Source: CBDFHF01 sp965247565 (GTDB lineage Bacteria > Pseudomonadota > Gammaproteobacteria > Methylococcales > Methylomonadaceae). From it: a DNA stretch of 64,000 bases. Position numbers and translations under genes: made by a program. The stretch is taken from the NCBI GenBank assembly GCA_965247565.1, contig CBDFHF010000003.1:1488001-1552000 (forward strand), in the 5' to 3' direction. Below are positions 9,093 through 18,529 of this stretch, piece after piece. The notes under the pieces are model-generated. The model had not been told where the DNA came from. It was given only the letters and a program-made list of their open reading frames with translations, and made no database searches. Within the stretch, counting starts at the first letter, position 1. The number at the start of each line of letters is the position of its first letter.

Positions 9093-9755
9093 ATGAAAAA
9101 ATTAGCTATTCTAGGAGTAATTTCCGTAACAGGTCTGTTTTCTCAGATAACAAACGCTTCTGTTGCCTGTGATTATTGCCTTTTATCCACTAGTGGGTCC
9201 AGCCCCACTTCTCTAAATTTTGCGGCTGGCGATAATACGATCAATACGTTATTACTGCCAGTACCCGCGGCAGATTCACGTTTTTTTTCCTTTAGCATTG
9301 ATAATGGATTTGAGCTTACCAGCATTACTTTAGATGCATTTACTTATGTTGCAGTATCACCGTCTGCTCCTATAGCAACTGGCGTAGCATTTTTTGGGAT
9401 TAAGCAAGGTAACTCAATAACGCCTAGCACAACCAATCCAACTGCTGTCGATGGTTATGCTTTATTAGGTGCTCCAGTTAGTAGTACCCCTATTAATGGG
9501 GTAATCCCCACAAATGTAGGCGAAGATTTATTTCCCAGCCTAGTTGCTTCATCCTCTTTAATTGGCTCAAACTTAAGTAGCAGTTTGGGGGCGGGCGATT
9601 ACACAGTATGGCTTAGGGAAAGCAGGACTATTGATGTATTTACTCTGAACTTCAAGGTAACTCCTGTTCCGGCCCCAGCTGCGTTTTGGTTAATGGGGTC
9701 GGCTTTGTTGGGTGTGGGAGGTCTAATGAGACGTCGGAACAACCAAAATTCTTAA
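9093..9755 (+). CDS. PEP-CTERM sorting-domain protein
   Basis: Exported protein of 220 residues. Start chosen at 9093 because AAGAGG lies 6 nt upstream; the longer frame from 9045 lacks a ribosome site. The signal peptide is MKKLAILGVISVTGLFSQITNASVA, and two Cys follow at once (CDYC). The middle is a Ser/Thr/Pro-rich beta-type domain without known motifs. The C-terminus is a tripartite sorting signal: VPAPAAFWLM (PEP-type motif variant), a transmembrane stretch GSALLGVGGL and a basic end RRRNNQ. Such signals are cut by exosortase during export to the envelope or extracellular matrix. A hairpin follows the stop. Function beyond sorting is unknown. Confidence 0.87.
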   Translation: MKKLAILGVISVTGLFSQITNASVACDYCLLSTSGSSPTSLNFAAGDNTINTLLLPVPAADSRFFSFSIDNGFELTSITLDAFTYVAVSPSAPIATGVAFFGIKQGNSITPSTTNPTAVDGYALLGAPVSSTPINGVIPTNVGEDLFPSLVASSSLIGSNLSSSLGAGDYTVWLRESRTIDVFTLNFKVTPVPAPAAFWLMGSALLGVGGLMRRRNNQNS

Positions 9756-9769
9756 ATTTAACTTTAATT

Positions 9770-9796
9770 GGCGGATTTGTTTGCGAACGATCCGCC
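9770..9796 (+). terminator. hairpin after PEP-CTERM gene
   Basis: GGCGGAT (9770-9776) pairs perfectly with ATCCGCC (9790-9796), and an inner GTT/AAC pairing extends the stem. It is 15 bp past the stop. There is no strong T-run, so efficiency as an intrinsic terminator is uncertain. Confidence 0.45.
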
Positions 9797-9981
9797 GAAC
9801 TTATTAAAGTATATCTATATGTTAACTGCTAGTGTTTCCGGAATTTTTTTAATTTATTTGATACGCTTCACAAAGAGTGAGCTAGACATCTGTAAATCAA
9901 GAAGATCTGGACAAATATCAAGACAAGATGTTTTTCTGCAAATCGCAATCGTGTTATGAATTTTGTGCAAATGGGGAATTG

Positions 9982-10515
9982 TTAGTGGATATGCACCTGA
10001 CGCGATTTTATGGCATCGCTTCTCTGTAAGGCATAATCATCTTGGTTGCCTTGCATAGGTGTTCCATCGTTATTAAGCTGAATTAACGTACCTTCATCTT
10101 CGATACGGAATTGTCTGACAGTTGCATTTTTGTTTGAAGTCAACACCACAGTGCGCTTTTCGTCATTCCAAGTATATTTTCCCTTTTCGTATGTTTCTCT
10201 TGAGGATTCTTTTGCGTTCTGAATCACTAACAGGTAGTTGTTTTTTTGTTTTAGAGATAAGGACATTTTAATGCCGCTACAATCTTTGCAAGGTAGGTAG
10301 CCATAAAATACGCCTTTATAACCCATAGTTTCATCCATAGCATTTTTATGGGCTGAGTGATCCGTATTTTGTTGTTGGGTTAGTTCGCGCGCCTTGAGGA
10401 CTCTTTCTTGAATTTGCATATCTGATTCTGCTTTCACAGCAGTGTGCGCAGAGAGTAATGCGCCAAAAATAGCCAATGACAGATGCTGTTTTAATTGTTT
10501 GGTTGCTGTTTGCAT
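9982..10515 (-). CDS. NlpE-like copper resistance/sensing protein
   Basis: Periplasmic protein of 177 residues with the NlpE N-terminal domain: GVFYGYLPCKDCSGIKMSL with a CxxC pair at residues 76-79, followed by beta strands (NNYLLV, KGKYTWNDEKRTVVL). In E. coli, NlpE is an outer membrane lipoprotein that signals surface and copper stress to CpxA. Here the signal peptide ends AVKAE without a lipobox Cys, so the protein should be soluble in the periplasm. A His/Met-containing segment (NTDHSAHKNAMDETM) precedes the domain and could bind copper (inference). An AAAGGATC ribosome site precedes the ATG. It lies just downstream of the FtsX-type permeases on the same strand, 108 bp away. Confidence 0.8.
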   Translation of the reverse strand: MQTATKQLKQHLSLAIFGALLSAHTAVKAESDMQIQERVLKARELTQQQNTDHSAHKNAMDETMGYKGVFYGYLPCKDCSGIKMSLSLKQKNNYLLVIQNAKESSRETYEKGKYTWNDEKRTVVLTSNKNATVRQFRIEDEGTLIQLNNDGTPMQGNQDDYALQRSDAIKSRQVHIH

Positions 10516-10623
10516 ATAAGATCCTTTCTTGGTGGTTCAGGCTAGTTGTTTGGCCTTTGTGTAAATTTGGTTTCTGCTAAGGTTATCAACATAATTTCCA
10601 ACGTCAATATTTCTGTATTTTGC

Positions 10624-11826
10624 TTATTCCGTTCGAAGTGCTTCAATGGGGTCTAACCGTGCGGCGTTTCTGGCGGGTAAAACCCCAGCAAGCAATCCAA
10701 TTGCAGCAGAGATCGCTAGTGCACCGAGCGCAAAATTCCACGGCGTATTTACTGGTAACTCGGGTAATATTAGGCGAAGAAGTTGCGCAAAGCCTATGCC
10801 GAATAGTAAGCCCAGTATGCCGCCCAACGCAGCGAGAATGACTGATTCACTCAAAAATAGACCTAGGATGGTTTGTCGGCGCGCACCCAGGGCTACCAGC
10901 AAGCCAATTTCGCTGGTACGTTCTGTTACTGAAATAGTCATAATAGTAACGATGCCTACACCACCCACTATTAAGGAAATTCCACCTAATGCCCCAACCG
11001 CCATGGTCAAGATGTTGAGGATGTTGGATAGTGTTTTTAGCATATCCTCCTGGGTGGTGATGGTAAAGTCTTCCCGGCCGTGTCGCAATTTGAGTTGCTC
11101 TTTGACTACCGCCGCTACTGCAGCCGACGAGACGCCTTCAGCATAAGTAACATCTATTTCCATTAACCCGTCACGATTGTAAATCTCCATTGCTCGATCA
11201 GCGGGTACATAGGCCGTGTCGTCGAGGTCGACGCCAAGAAATTGCCCTTTGGGTGACATGACGCCAATAACCCGAAAATGTAGCCCGCCAATGCGTACCC
11301 GTGCTCCCAAAGGGTTTTTTGTACCGAATAATTCAAAGCGTAGCTTGGCTCCAAGCACAACCAAAGCTCGAGAACTCCCCGTGCCTTCGCTGGGTAAAAA
11401 CCGACCAATACGTACCGAAGAGCCGAATACTCGGGGAAAGTCTGCATTAACACCATAAACAGTCGTGCGGCGCAGTCTGCCGTTACCTTCCAATTCTGAG
11501 TTACCCCAGACGATGGGTGTCGTGCCGGTCACAAAGGGCAATTGCTTCAGTGCTTCAACATCCTCTAATGTCAGCAATCTTGCAGTGCTAGGGATACCAG
11601 ATGGTGGTTTTCCTCCTGTTTTTACTTTGCCGGATGAAATGCCAATGACATTGGTGCCAAATTGGGTAAATTCCGCCAGTACAAAACGATGTATACCTTC
11701 ACCAATCGATGTAAGTAGAATTACTGCTGCAATACCCACTGCAATACCCACTAAAGTGAGAAAACTGCGTAACCGATGGGAGTTGATGGCCTGAAGGGCG
11801 AAGTGAATGGAATCAGTGATAAGCAT
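10624..11826 (-). CDS. ABC transporter permease, MacB/FtsX type (second of pair)
   Basis: Inner-membrane permease of 400 residues with the MacB layout. One N-terminal TM (LRSFLTLVGIAVGIAAVILLTSIGEG) is followed by a large periplasmic MacB_PCD domain. The FtsX domain then gives three TMs: MTISVTERTSEIGLLVALGA, the LFLSESVILAALGGILG region and the C-terminal GVLPARNAARLDPIEAL signature. There is no nucleotide-binding domain, so it needs a separate ATPase. The start ATG is 2 nt after the stop of the upstream permease, indicating coupling. Together they likely form a heterodimeric exporter. The plausible ATPase and adaptor are at 22099-23958, about 9 kb away on the same strand. Confidence 0.9.
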   Translation of the reverse strand: MLITDSIHFALQAINSHRLRSFLTLVGIAVGIAAVILLTSIGEGIHRFVLAEFTQFGTNVIGISSGKVKTGGKPPSGIPSTARLLTLEDVEALKQLPFVTGTTPIVWGNSELEGNGRLRRTTVYGVNADFPRVFGSSVRIGRFLPSEGTGSSRALVVLGAKLRFELFGTKNPLGARVRIGGLHFRVIGVMSPKGQFLGVDLDDTAYVPADRAMEIYNRDGLMEIDVTYAEGVSSAAVAAVVKEQLKLRHGREDFTITTQEDMLKTLSNILNILTMAVGALGGISLIVGGVGIVTIMTISVTERTSEIGLLVALGARRQTILGLFLSESVILAALGGILGLLFGIGFAQLLRLILPELPVNTPWNFALGALAISAAIGLLAGVLPARNAARLDPIEALRTE

Positions 11827-11828
11827 TA

Positions 11829-13037
11829 CTATCTCTTGCTCAGCGCTTGAATTGGATCAAGCTGCGCCGCTTGGCGTGCAGGCATGATGCCAAAAATCAA
11901 ACCTGAACTAAGCGCTGTACCCAAGCCAGCCAACACTGCCCACAGCGGCGGATAAGCCGGAAAGGTGGGGTAAAAATGCCGAAGCAGAGCAGCTCCCATA
12001 TAACCAAGTCCGGTGCCTAACAACCCGCCCGTCAATGACAGCAACAAGGCCTCCACCATAAACAACTGCCGAATGGCTGCCGAAGTAGCTCCCAGTGCTT
12101 TTAGTAAGCCAATTTCAGCAGTACGCTGAGTAACTGATACCAGCATAACATTCATCACCAGAATACCCGCTACGGCAAGGCTAATGGCAGCAATACCTGA
12201 AACGCCCAGCGTTAGTACGCTCAGAACTTTATCGAAGGTTTTTAGCACTGCATCCTGGGTGATGATTGTTATGTCTTCTTCGCCCTCATGGCGTTGAGTA
12301 ATCATTTTTAGAACCCCCGATTTGACTTCTACAACCTGCTCACGGTTACTCACTTCAATCAATATTCGAAATAATGTATTGATGTTTAGCATAGATTGCG
12401 CTGTAGCGACCGGCACAATCAGTAACTCATCGGTAGTCATGCCCATGCCTCGTCCGCCCGCGCTGAGTACGCCAACGACACGCAAGCGTCTGTCGCCAAT
12501 ACGCACGATTTTTCCGAGCGGGTTGGTGTTGCCAAAAACCTCCTGACGAATAAGTGACCCTAACACCACCTCTGCTGAGCCATGTCCTAATTCATCTTTG
12601 GACAGAAAGCGGCCAAGCGCCAGTTTTAGTTTGCGTACCCGAATAAAATCATCATTCGTGCCAATCAGCATGGCCTCGCGAAGCTTTCCGGCAGCATTAA
12701 TTTCGGTGGTGCCAATCACGAGAGGCGAAACCCGCTGCACGCCCGGTAATCTTAGTAAGGCATCGGCATCGTCGACAGTCAAATCCCTGGGCGTACTGGT
12801 TACCAGATTGGCTGGGTTGAAGCCTCGCGTTTCCGATCGGCCCGGTAAAACAATGACCAGATTGCTGCCGATTGCAGAGAACTCTCCGACCACATAGCGG
12901 CGCGCACCATCGCCCAACGCGGTCAAGATGACTACGGCGGCCACGCCTATGGACATCGCCAACAATAGCAGCCCTGCACGCAAAGGCGTTCCTGTGGCGG
13001 CATCAGAGGCGTAGCGTAAGGTATCGGTGATTTTCAT
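11829..13037 (-). CDS. ABC transporter permease, MacB/FtsX type (first of pair)
   Basis: Permease of 402 residues, similar in architecture to its neighbour: N-terminal TM (LRAGLLLLAMSIGVAAVVILTALGDG), periplasmic MacB_PCD domain, and an FtsX core with SVTQRTAEIGLLKALGAT and a C-terminal IMPARQAAQLDPIQAL motif. It lacks an ATPase domain. It is the first gene of the two-permease unit, and upstream of it begins the 9-kb block that separates it from the ATPase gene. If the ancestral operon was adaptor-ATPase-permease-permease, this gene has lost its original promoter and must use one in 13038-13477, which I cannot identify on the minus strand. Confidence 0.9.
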   Translation of the reverse strand: MKITDTLRYASDAATGTPLRAGLLLLAMSIGVAAVVILTALGDGARRYVVGEFSAIGSNLVIVLPGRSETRGFNPANLVTSTPRDLTVDDADALLRLPGVQRVSPLVIGTTEINAAGKLREAMLIGTNDDFIRVRKLKLALGRFLSKDELGHGSAEVVLGSLIRQEVFGNTNPLGKIVRIGDRRLRVVGVLSAGGRGMGMTTDELLIVPVATAQSMLNINTLFRILIEVSNREQVVEVKSGVLKMITQRHEGEEDITIITQDAVLKTFDKVLSVLTLGVSGIAAISLAVAGILVMNVMLVSVTQRTAEIGLLKALGATSAAIRQLFMVEALLLSLTGGLLGTGLGYMGAALLRHFYPTFPAYPPLWAVLAGLGTALSSGLIFGIMPARQAAQLDPIQALSKR

Positions 13038-13477
13038 GCGACTAGGTTCTTACATTCAACGCATAAGTGCAATTGATAATTACCAAAATTGAGGATGGCT
13101 ACTAGCTGCTATGGTTTCCTGCTTTTATTCCGACTAAAGACGAGGCTAAAGCCTCTAAGAAGTTTCAGGCAGTTTGTAAGCTACGTTTACTCTCGCATTA
13201 CTTTATCTTCTACATAATCCACATGGTAGTTGTTTATGAAAAAAAGCCCTTAGGGTCTCCTCAAGTGAAATACTAACTAATTGTTTTACATAAAACTATT
13301 CTCGCTATTCTAGATAACTGATTGATGTTTTTCATTGATGTATATATGAGTATCTATTGATGTAGTTATATGTAAATGCAGAATAAAATCACTGTATATG
13401 AATTTTTATTGATATTTATAGATTCTCTGAAAATTTAAAATAACCTACAGAACCAATTACACTGAGAAAAATACATT
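13038..13477. promoter_or_regulatory. 440-bp divergent regulatory region with ATTGATGT repeats
   Basis: No gene found. The right half is strongly AT-rich and holds three exact copies of ATTGATGT on the plus strand at 13321, 13334 and 13356, plus a near copy (ATTGATAT) at 13408. They lie upstream of the TackOD1-GGDEF regulator and could be binding sites. A GAGGCT-AA-AGCCTC hairpin at 13142-13155 lies nearer the permease gene. Regulatory role is inference. Confidence 0.4.
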
Positions 13478-14278
13478 ATGAAAAATAGACAACCGCTTGT
13501 TGAGCAATCTAATTATTTTCAAGGTGTTATCAACGAGGTTACAGTAAACAATGTAAGTAGGCCTTCAGTAGCTAAAATTGGCTCAACTCCCATTGGAATA
13601 AGTTCCCTTGGGTCGACACAATACTCTTCTGTCAGTGATCTCATCAATGATAACCGCACAGCAGATATTGTCGTTTGGACGAGAGCACCTGAATTTAAAG
13701 AAATCATGGGGTTACGTCAGGATCGAAGATATCGATACCGACTCGTTCTTTGTTCAAGTGACGATGTTTCGCATCCTGCGTCAAGCTTATTAGACAAGCG
13801 ATGCAAACCTGAGCAATGGAATGAAATATGGAAACAATGGGAAAACCGATTGTCGCAGAGTCCGTTTAATCATGTTGAAACTGTTTTAACAGGTCAAGAT
13901 GCGTTATTACTTTACCTATGGTTGAATCCAACCAGAACGATAAGCCCTGTGGTTGATGAAACATCTTCCCAAATTTATAGCTACCCGCTTTTAAGCTTAT
14001 TATTCGAGCAGGAAGCAGATAACTACTTAGGCCTTCAAAGCTTGTTACAACAGGATCTTATCGAACAAGATGGTTCCCTAGTCGATAGAATTAGGCTTTG
14101 CCGATCATGTCACCACGCTCATCTTAATTACATTGAGACTTGCCCACATTGCAATTCGATAGATATTGCCACTGAACGAGCCATTCATTGTTTCACATGC
14201 GGCCATGTAGACAATCAAGATCAATTTATTCGGCAGAATACGATGAGTTGTCCAAACTGTTTAACTAGTCGCCCCTGA
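13478..14278 (+). pseudogene. TackOD1-GGDEF regulator, 5' fragment (interrupted by IS)
   Basis: N-terminal part (native residues 1-263) of a broken regulator. Residues 1-165 are a domain I do not recognise. From ~168 the TackOD1 zinc-ribbon domain begins (YSYPLLSLLFEQEAD...LVDRIRLCRSCHHAHLNYIETCPHC), continuing with CFTCGHV and CPNCLT. At 14268 the frame enters the insertion sequence, gaining three foreign residues (SRP) and a stop. Reading resumes in frame at 15815 (RLRHIGVDYD). Removing the IS and one target copy restores CPNCLT-RLRHIGVDYD without a gap. TackOD1 is a Cys-rich output/sensor domain named from thaumarchaeal signalling proteins (recalled, not searched). Regulator of the downstream glycosyltransferase operon by position. 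The truncated piece may still be translated. Confidence 0.85.
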
Positions 14279-15807
14279 AAAAGTGCCTCTAAAGTAGCTT
14301 ATCCGATATCAAGCTATGGACTTTTAGACGAAAAACACCCTTAGGTTACGTGGGGCTTGATGAATTGCCGTAGCTTGGCCTTTTTTGCGTAGATTGTTGT
14401 GAGTTGAAGTCTTGAATCCCAACATTAGCGCAAAAAAGAGCCTCATCCAGAGGCTGAAGTTCCAGGCCATCGCCGCCATCAAGACATTGATGCTGTCACC
14501 TATCACGCCTTTCAAGAAGTTTCTCACTAAGCGGAAGTCTGATTTTAGATGCCCAATGATGGGCTCAATAGCGGCCCGGCGCTGGCAACGTTTGCGCTTT
14601 TTGTCCTGTTGGTAGCGATTGTCGCATTTAAGAGGAGGTGCGGGCAGGATGATGTGCGTCTCACCCACCGTTTTGGGGCCGCGATAGCCGCGATCGCAGA
14701 CACCGGCCTTGACCATCGTGCCGCGACTGGCGTGGCAATGAGCCAGGACCTCCGGAAGAGTCTTGCTGTCATGCAGGTTGTGTGGATGGCTAACCACGCC
14801 AACGATGACATTGGATTTGGCGGTGGCGGCAATGGAGACTTTGTTGCCGTATTCGTAGGGCTTATGATCTTTGCCTTTGCCGATGCAATACACCTCAGGC
14901 TCATGCAGGGAATAGATTTTATCGTGGTCTTTGGGTTGCTGATTGAGCACGCGTTCGTAGAACAGGAAGTCTTTCTGGTAGCGTTCGAACAGGGCGTAGC
15001 ACGGCAAGCTTCTACGCAATTCCCGAATCAGGGTATGGGCAATCGTGCGCAGGCGTTTCAAGGCTTTCTTGGCCTTGGCCCGGCGGCTGGCGTGACGAAA
15101 ATGGCGCAGCTTTAAACGCAGCGCTTTGATTTCTTTACCGTAGGTGCGGCGTTGTTGAATACCGCGGGCTTTGGCCAGTTTGTTCAGGCGATTGATGATT
15201 TTGATGGCCAGTTTGCCGTCGGTGGGATAGGTAATGTTCTTTTCCTGCACCGTGGTGTCGATGTTAACGGTGTCTTCCAGTGCGGCGTTGCCGTGCAGCT
15301 TGACGCTGAGTTGAAACAGCTGGTCGGCGCCTTCAGCACCAATGCGTTTTCTGAAATGGACTAATTCGCTGCTATCGCAAGGCAGTTTGCAGCTGAATTC
15401 CCTGAAACCGCAGAATGCCTGGTAGTAAGGATTGCGTTTGAATTGCAAGACCACGGCTTCGTCGCTTAAGTTTTCCAACTGTTTGAGAATCAACAGACCG
15501 ACCATTAGCCGAATGGGTTTAGCGGGGCGACCTAAGCCTTGGCTGTAGTGTTGGGTAAAGGCCTGATCAAACTCGTGCCAAGGAAGCACACTGGCAAGGC
15601 GAAGGAGTGGATCGCTTGGATCCAGTTGCTGAAGCAGATCGGTGCCGAATAAATTGGTGTGATGACCAGTACTGGAAGCCATTAACATTTTTCACCCTGT
15701 CGACCGGAAAACGTGGGGATATTTTAACATTACCGGTCGAATGCATCAGGCTAATTTAGCTTTATATCATTATAAATCAATTGCATGAGGTGTTTTTCAG
15801 GGCTAAC
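14269..15807. mobile_element. IS5-superfamily insertion sequence (first copy, ~1.54 kb)
   Basis: Complete element carrying one transposase on the minus strand. The ends share CCCTGAAAAA in inverted orientation: left from 14273, right ending about 15802. The flanking repeat TAACTAG occurs at 14262-14268 and 15808-15814. The exact target duplication could be as short as CTAG, so the boundaries are uncertain by a few bases. It splits the TackOD1 domain of the regulator. The ORF is intact, suggesting recent insertion. Confidence 0.85.
14324..15688 (-). CDS. IS5/IS1182-type DDE transposase
   Basis: Transposase of 454 residues. The N-terminal DUF772-type domain (LGRPAKPIRLMVGLLILKQLENLSDEAVV) is followed by the start of the DDE core (NIDTTVQEKNITYPTDGKL), a long Lys/Arg-rich insertion helix region, VCDRGYRGPKTV with the second Asp, and the C-terminal Glu block RRAAIEPIIGHLKSDFRL. 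All catalytic regions appear intact. Start at 15688, with an alternative ATG 6 nt later. Plus-strand open frames across the gene are shadows. It is opposite in direction to the interrupted host gene. Confidence 0.92.
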   Translation of the reverse strand: MLMASSTGHHTNLFGTDLLQQLDPSDPLLRLASVLPWHEFDQAFTQHYSQGLGRPAKPIRLMVGLLILKQLENLSDEAVVLQFKRNPYYQAFCGFREFSCKLPCDSSELVHFRKRIGAEGADQLFQLSVKLHGNAALEDTVNIDTTVQEKNITYPTDGKLAIKIINRLNKLAKARGIQQRRTYGKEIKALRLKLRHFRHASRRAKAKKALKRLRTIAHTLIRELRRSLPCYALFERYQKDFLFYERVLNQQPKDHDKIYSLHEPEVYCIGKGKDHKPYEYGNKVSIAATAKSNVIVGVVSHPHNLHDSKTLPEVLAHCHASRGTMVKAGVCDRGYRGPKTVGETHIILPAPPLKCDNRYQQDKKRKRCQRRAAIEPIIGHLKSDFRLVRNFLKGVIGDSINVLMAAMAWNFSLWMRLFFALMLGFKTSTHNNLRKKGQATAIHQAPRNLRVFFV

Positions 15808-15814
15808 TAACTAG

Positions 15815-16432
15815 ACTCCGTCATATCGGCGTGGACTATGATTTTCCTTTGGAGAATCTGCGTTGCAACGTATGTAAGTTGTTTTTTATAGAAGGCAATG
15901 TGAAGGCCTGTTGTTTCAACTGCCAGCATGACCAATTACCCGATGAATTGGTGATTGAGCGCATTACTCACTACCGTCTCGCCGAAAAAGGCCGTCAGCT
16001 AGCCATGGGTCTCAAGCAAAATTACGGATCGCTCAATTTTGGTGACCCTATTAATCTTGATCAATTTTATTGGCAAACAGATTGGTGCCTAGTACTTGCG
16101 GAGCGCCATAATACGCCGTTTTCTTTATTGACCATTCATTTCGAAAAATTCGATGAACTGGCGGAGAAGTTAAGTCAATCCGTATTGATGGATGTATTGA
16201 CGACATTAGTAGAACGTTTACGCGCTGAGCTAAGGCCGACAGATTTGGTTTGCAAGTTCGATAAGGACCTCATCCTACTGCTATTGCCCAATAACCCCAG
16301 TAGCTTAGAGGCAGTAATGTTGAAGCTCAATTCCATATTCGCACTAGCTTCCTTGCCGGAAGGCGAAAAGCTCAATGTAAAAATCGAGCATACCATCATC
16401 TCAGGTAACGAGGCCTCTAATGAAAATTCCAG
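15815..16432 (+). pseudogene. TackOD1-GGDEF regulator, middle fragment
   Basis: Continuation of the broken regulator. It completes the TackOD1 domain (RLRHIGVDYDFPLENLRCNVC...CFNCQHDQLPDELV), giving six CxxC pairs in all, enough for three zinc ribbons. A GGDEF-type domain follows (SLLTIHFEKFDELAEKL, LVERLRAELRPTDLVCKFDKDLILLLLP). The GGDEF signature itself is replaced by KFDKD, so cyclic-di-GMP synthesis is unlikely; it may be a degenerate receptor or structural domain. The frame runs into the IS1-family element after NENSR and stays open to 16634 with foreign sequence. A weak GTG at 15831 is the only nearby start, so independent expression is doubtful. The last 10 native residues resume at 18530. 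Confidence 0.85.
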
Positions 16433-17035
16433 GGTATTGCTAAATTATTATAGATACTGTATAAGTTTTGGCTATTCAAAGATGCGCTGGAGGGTGCTAT
16501 GGAATGTCCAAAATGTGGTAAGCGGCCGAGCTGTAAAGACGGTTTGGCGAGCGGTCGGCAGCGCTATTTATGCAAAGATTGTAACCATCGATATACTGTC
16601 GCACAGCGTTCCGGCGCTGGGGATAAAGCAGTAAAGCGGCAAGCGTTGGAGCTTTACCTGGAAGGACTCGGATTCAGGTCTATTGGCCGTGTCCTAGGGT
16701 TCAGCAATGTCACGATTTTGAATTGGATCAGGTCGTTTGGCGAAAAGCTCGATGCCATAAAAAGCGACGGGGGCGTCCAAGTGGTGGAGCTGGACGAAAT
16801 GCACAGTTACGTTGGCTCAAAAAAAACTATTGCTGGATATGGATTGCTGTTGATAGATATGGAAAAAGGTTCCTCGGCTGCGTACTGGGTTCCAGGGCGA
16901 CTGTCACGGGAGAAAAGCTCTGGCAAGCCATAGCGGGCGAGGCGGTTGGGCAGGTGATGACGGATCACTGGCAACCTTACGAGGCCTTTGTCCCCAGGGG
17001 TCGGCACACGCAATCAAAGGCTGAAACCTATACTG

Positions 17036-18363
17036 GGGATCTCTAAAAATACCCCACCTCACAGCGATTTTTGACGGGAAGCAATGGCGCTGAAATGAGA
17101 TAATAACAGTGAGCCCACTGATAGAGAACCACCCCATGAAACCCCGTCAACCTGGATTATTCGACGTAGAAGAAAGAGCCGCGCAACTAACCAAAATGGG
17201 AGACCCTTTGGTAGGATTGAAAGCCCGGATAGACTGGGAAGCGTTTCGGCCTGAACTTAAACGCCTGCATGAAAAGGATAGAAAAAGTCAGGCAGGCGCC
17301 AAGCCGTTCGATGGGGTGCTGATGTTCAAGATTTTGGTACTCCAGCAGCTGCACAATTTATCGGATGATGGCATCGAATATCAGATTCGGGATCGGTTCA
17401 GCTTCATGCGTTTTCTGGGTTTGCAATTAGAAGATAAAGTGCCGGATTCGAAAACCGTGTGGAGGTTTCGCGAACGGCTTAAGGATCTAAACTTGGTTGA
17501 GGAGTTGTTTGCCCGGTTTCATGGACAACTGGCGGCGCAAGGTTATGCGGCTCGAGCGGGGCAGATGATTGATGCCACCTTTGTCGAAGTCCCCAAGCAA
17601 CGCAATAGCCGTGAAGAAAACGCCCAGATTAAAGAAGGGCAAGTGCCTGAGGCATGGGATAAGCCGGAGGTTCAGGCCAAGCGTCGGCAGAAAGATACCG
17701 AAGCGCGCTGGACAAAGAAAAACGATGAGAAGCATTACGGCTATAAAAATCACATCAACACGGATGAGGAAAACAAGCTCATACAAAGCTATTCAGTCAC
17801 CCATGCGGCGGTTCACGACAGTCAGGTATTCGATGAATTACTCGACCAGGCAATCGATGTGGAGGGCAATAAACGAGCGGTTTATGCCGACAGTGCTTAT
17901 CGTTCAGAAGCCCAGGAGCAGCGCTTAGCTAACGCCGATATTGAGAGCCAGGTTTGTGAAAAAGGCACACGAGGCAAACCCTTAACCGAAGAACAAAAGT
18001 TATCAAACCGGACGAAGTCAAAAGTCAGAGCCCGAGTCGAACATGTGTTTGGTGCACAGGCGGCAATGGGTGGGCATTTAGTTCGCACCATCGGTTTGCA
18101 ACGAGCCAAAGTCAAAATTGGTTTGATGAATTTAGTGTACAACATGAAGCGTTTGATACAGTTGATTAAACGAGATGTGATGAACCCGTACAGGAAAGGT
18201 GCGCCCACAGTGGCATAAAAACGGGGAAATAATCTCAAAACACGGGGATTTGATGCGGTTTTTACTTCAAATAGCCGGAATGCACCCTGATTTTAAAATA
18301 AAGTCGAAAAAAATTAGCAGAATTACTAGGGGGTGACTTAAATTTGAATTTATAGAGGTTCCC
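17036..18363. mobile_element. IS5-family insertion sequence nested in the IS1 element
   Basis: Imperfect inverted ends: GGGATCTCTAAAAATA at the left and GGGAACCTCTATAAAT read inward from the right. A target duplication TACT (or TACTG) is seen at 17031-17034 and 18364-18367. Removing the element and one target copy rejoins the IS1 InsB' frame perfectly. Length about 1.33 kb with one intact transposase. Confidence 0.88.
17136..18218 (+). CDS. IS5-family transposase (nested copy)
   Basis: DDE transposase of 360 residues starting MKPRQPGLFDVEERA. The ATG at 17136 is preferred over a GTG at 17109. Domains: DUF772 (KPFDGVLMFKILVLQQLHNLSDDGIEYQ), first Asp in MIDATFVEVPKQ, DDE_Tnp_1 core (HYGYKNHINTDEENKLI, VYADSAYRS) and final Glu block (VRARVEHVFGAQAAMGG). 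It looks intact and is different in sequence from the transposase at 14324-15688, so the two IS5-type elements are not copies of each other. Confidence 0.92.
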   Translation: MKPRQPGLFDVEERAAQLTKMGDPLVGLKARIDWEAFRPELKRLHEKDRKSQAGAKPFDGVLMFKILVLQQLHNLSDDGIEYQIRDRFSFMRFLGLQLEDKVPDSKTVWRFRERLKDLNLVEELFARFHGQLAAQGYAARAGQMIDATFVEVPKQRNSREENAQIKEGQVPEAWDKPEVQAKRRQKDTEARWTKKNDEKHYGYKNHINTDEENKLIQSYSVTHAAVHDSQVFDELLDQAIDVEGNKRAVYADSAYRSEAQEQRLANADIESQVCEKGTRGKPLTEEQKLSNRTKSKVRARVEHVFGAQAAMGGHLVRTIGLQRAKVKIGLMNLVYNMKRLIQLIKRDVMNPYRKGAPTVA

Positions 18364-18529
18364 TACTGTTGAAGGATATAACAGTTTATTCAGGCATTTC
18401 CTAGCCAGGCTGCGCCGCAAATCAAAATGCTACAGCAAATGCCAAAAAATGCTGGAATACTCTGTTAAGTTGTTTATGGCTAAATGGAATAACGAAATAT
18501 CTATATTAGTTTAGCAATGCCAATTCCAG

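Larger units (their letters stand above)
16499..18514 (+). pseudogene. IS1-family transposase InsAB', split by second IS
   Basis: The first part (16499 on) is InsA-like: a zinc finger (MECPKCGKRPSCKDG, CKDCNHRYTV) and helix-turn-helix (RSIGRVLGFSNVTILNWIR), then VELDEMHSYVGSKK. A run of eight A at 16819-16826 is the expected -1 programmed frameshift site. After it the InsB' frame reads NYCWIWIAVDRYGKR and continues to KAETYT at 17034. There an IS5-family element interrupts it. The frame resumes exactly at 18368 (VEGYNSLFRHFLARLRRKS) and ends at a TAG at 18512-18514. So the enzyme was full length before the second insertion and is now inactive. Confidence 0.88.
16433..18521. mobile_element. 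IS1-family insertion sequence, itself interrupted
   Basis: The terminal inverted repeats match closely: GGTATTGCTAAATTATTATA at the left (16433) against GGCATTGCTAAACTAATATA read inward from 18521. An 8-bp target duplication, AATTCCAG, flanks it (16425-16432 and 18522-18529). The native element is about 760 bp; the rest is an IS5-family element inserted in its insB region. It truncates the GGDEF domain of the regulator. Confidence 0.9.

Noticed and set aside
9768..9959. 63-codon open frame after the PEP-CTERM gene
   Set aside because: Starts with a TTG inside the GGCGGAT hairpin, with no ribosome site and no motif.
14549..15115. 188-codon plus-strand open frame
   Set aside because: Antisense shadow of the IS5-type transposase.
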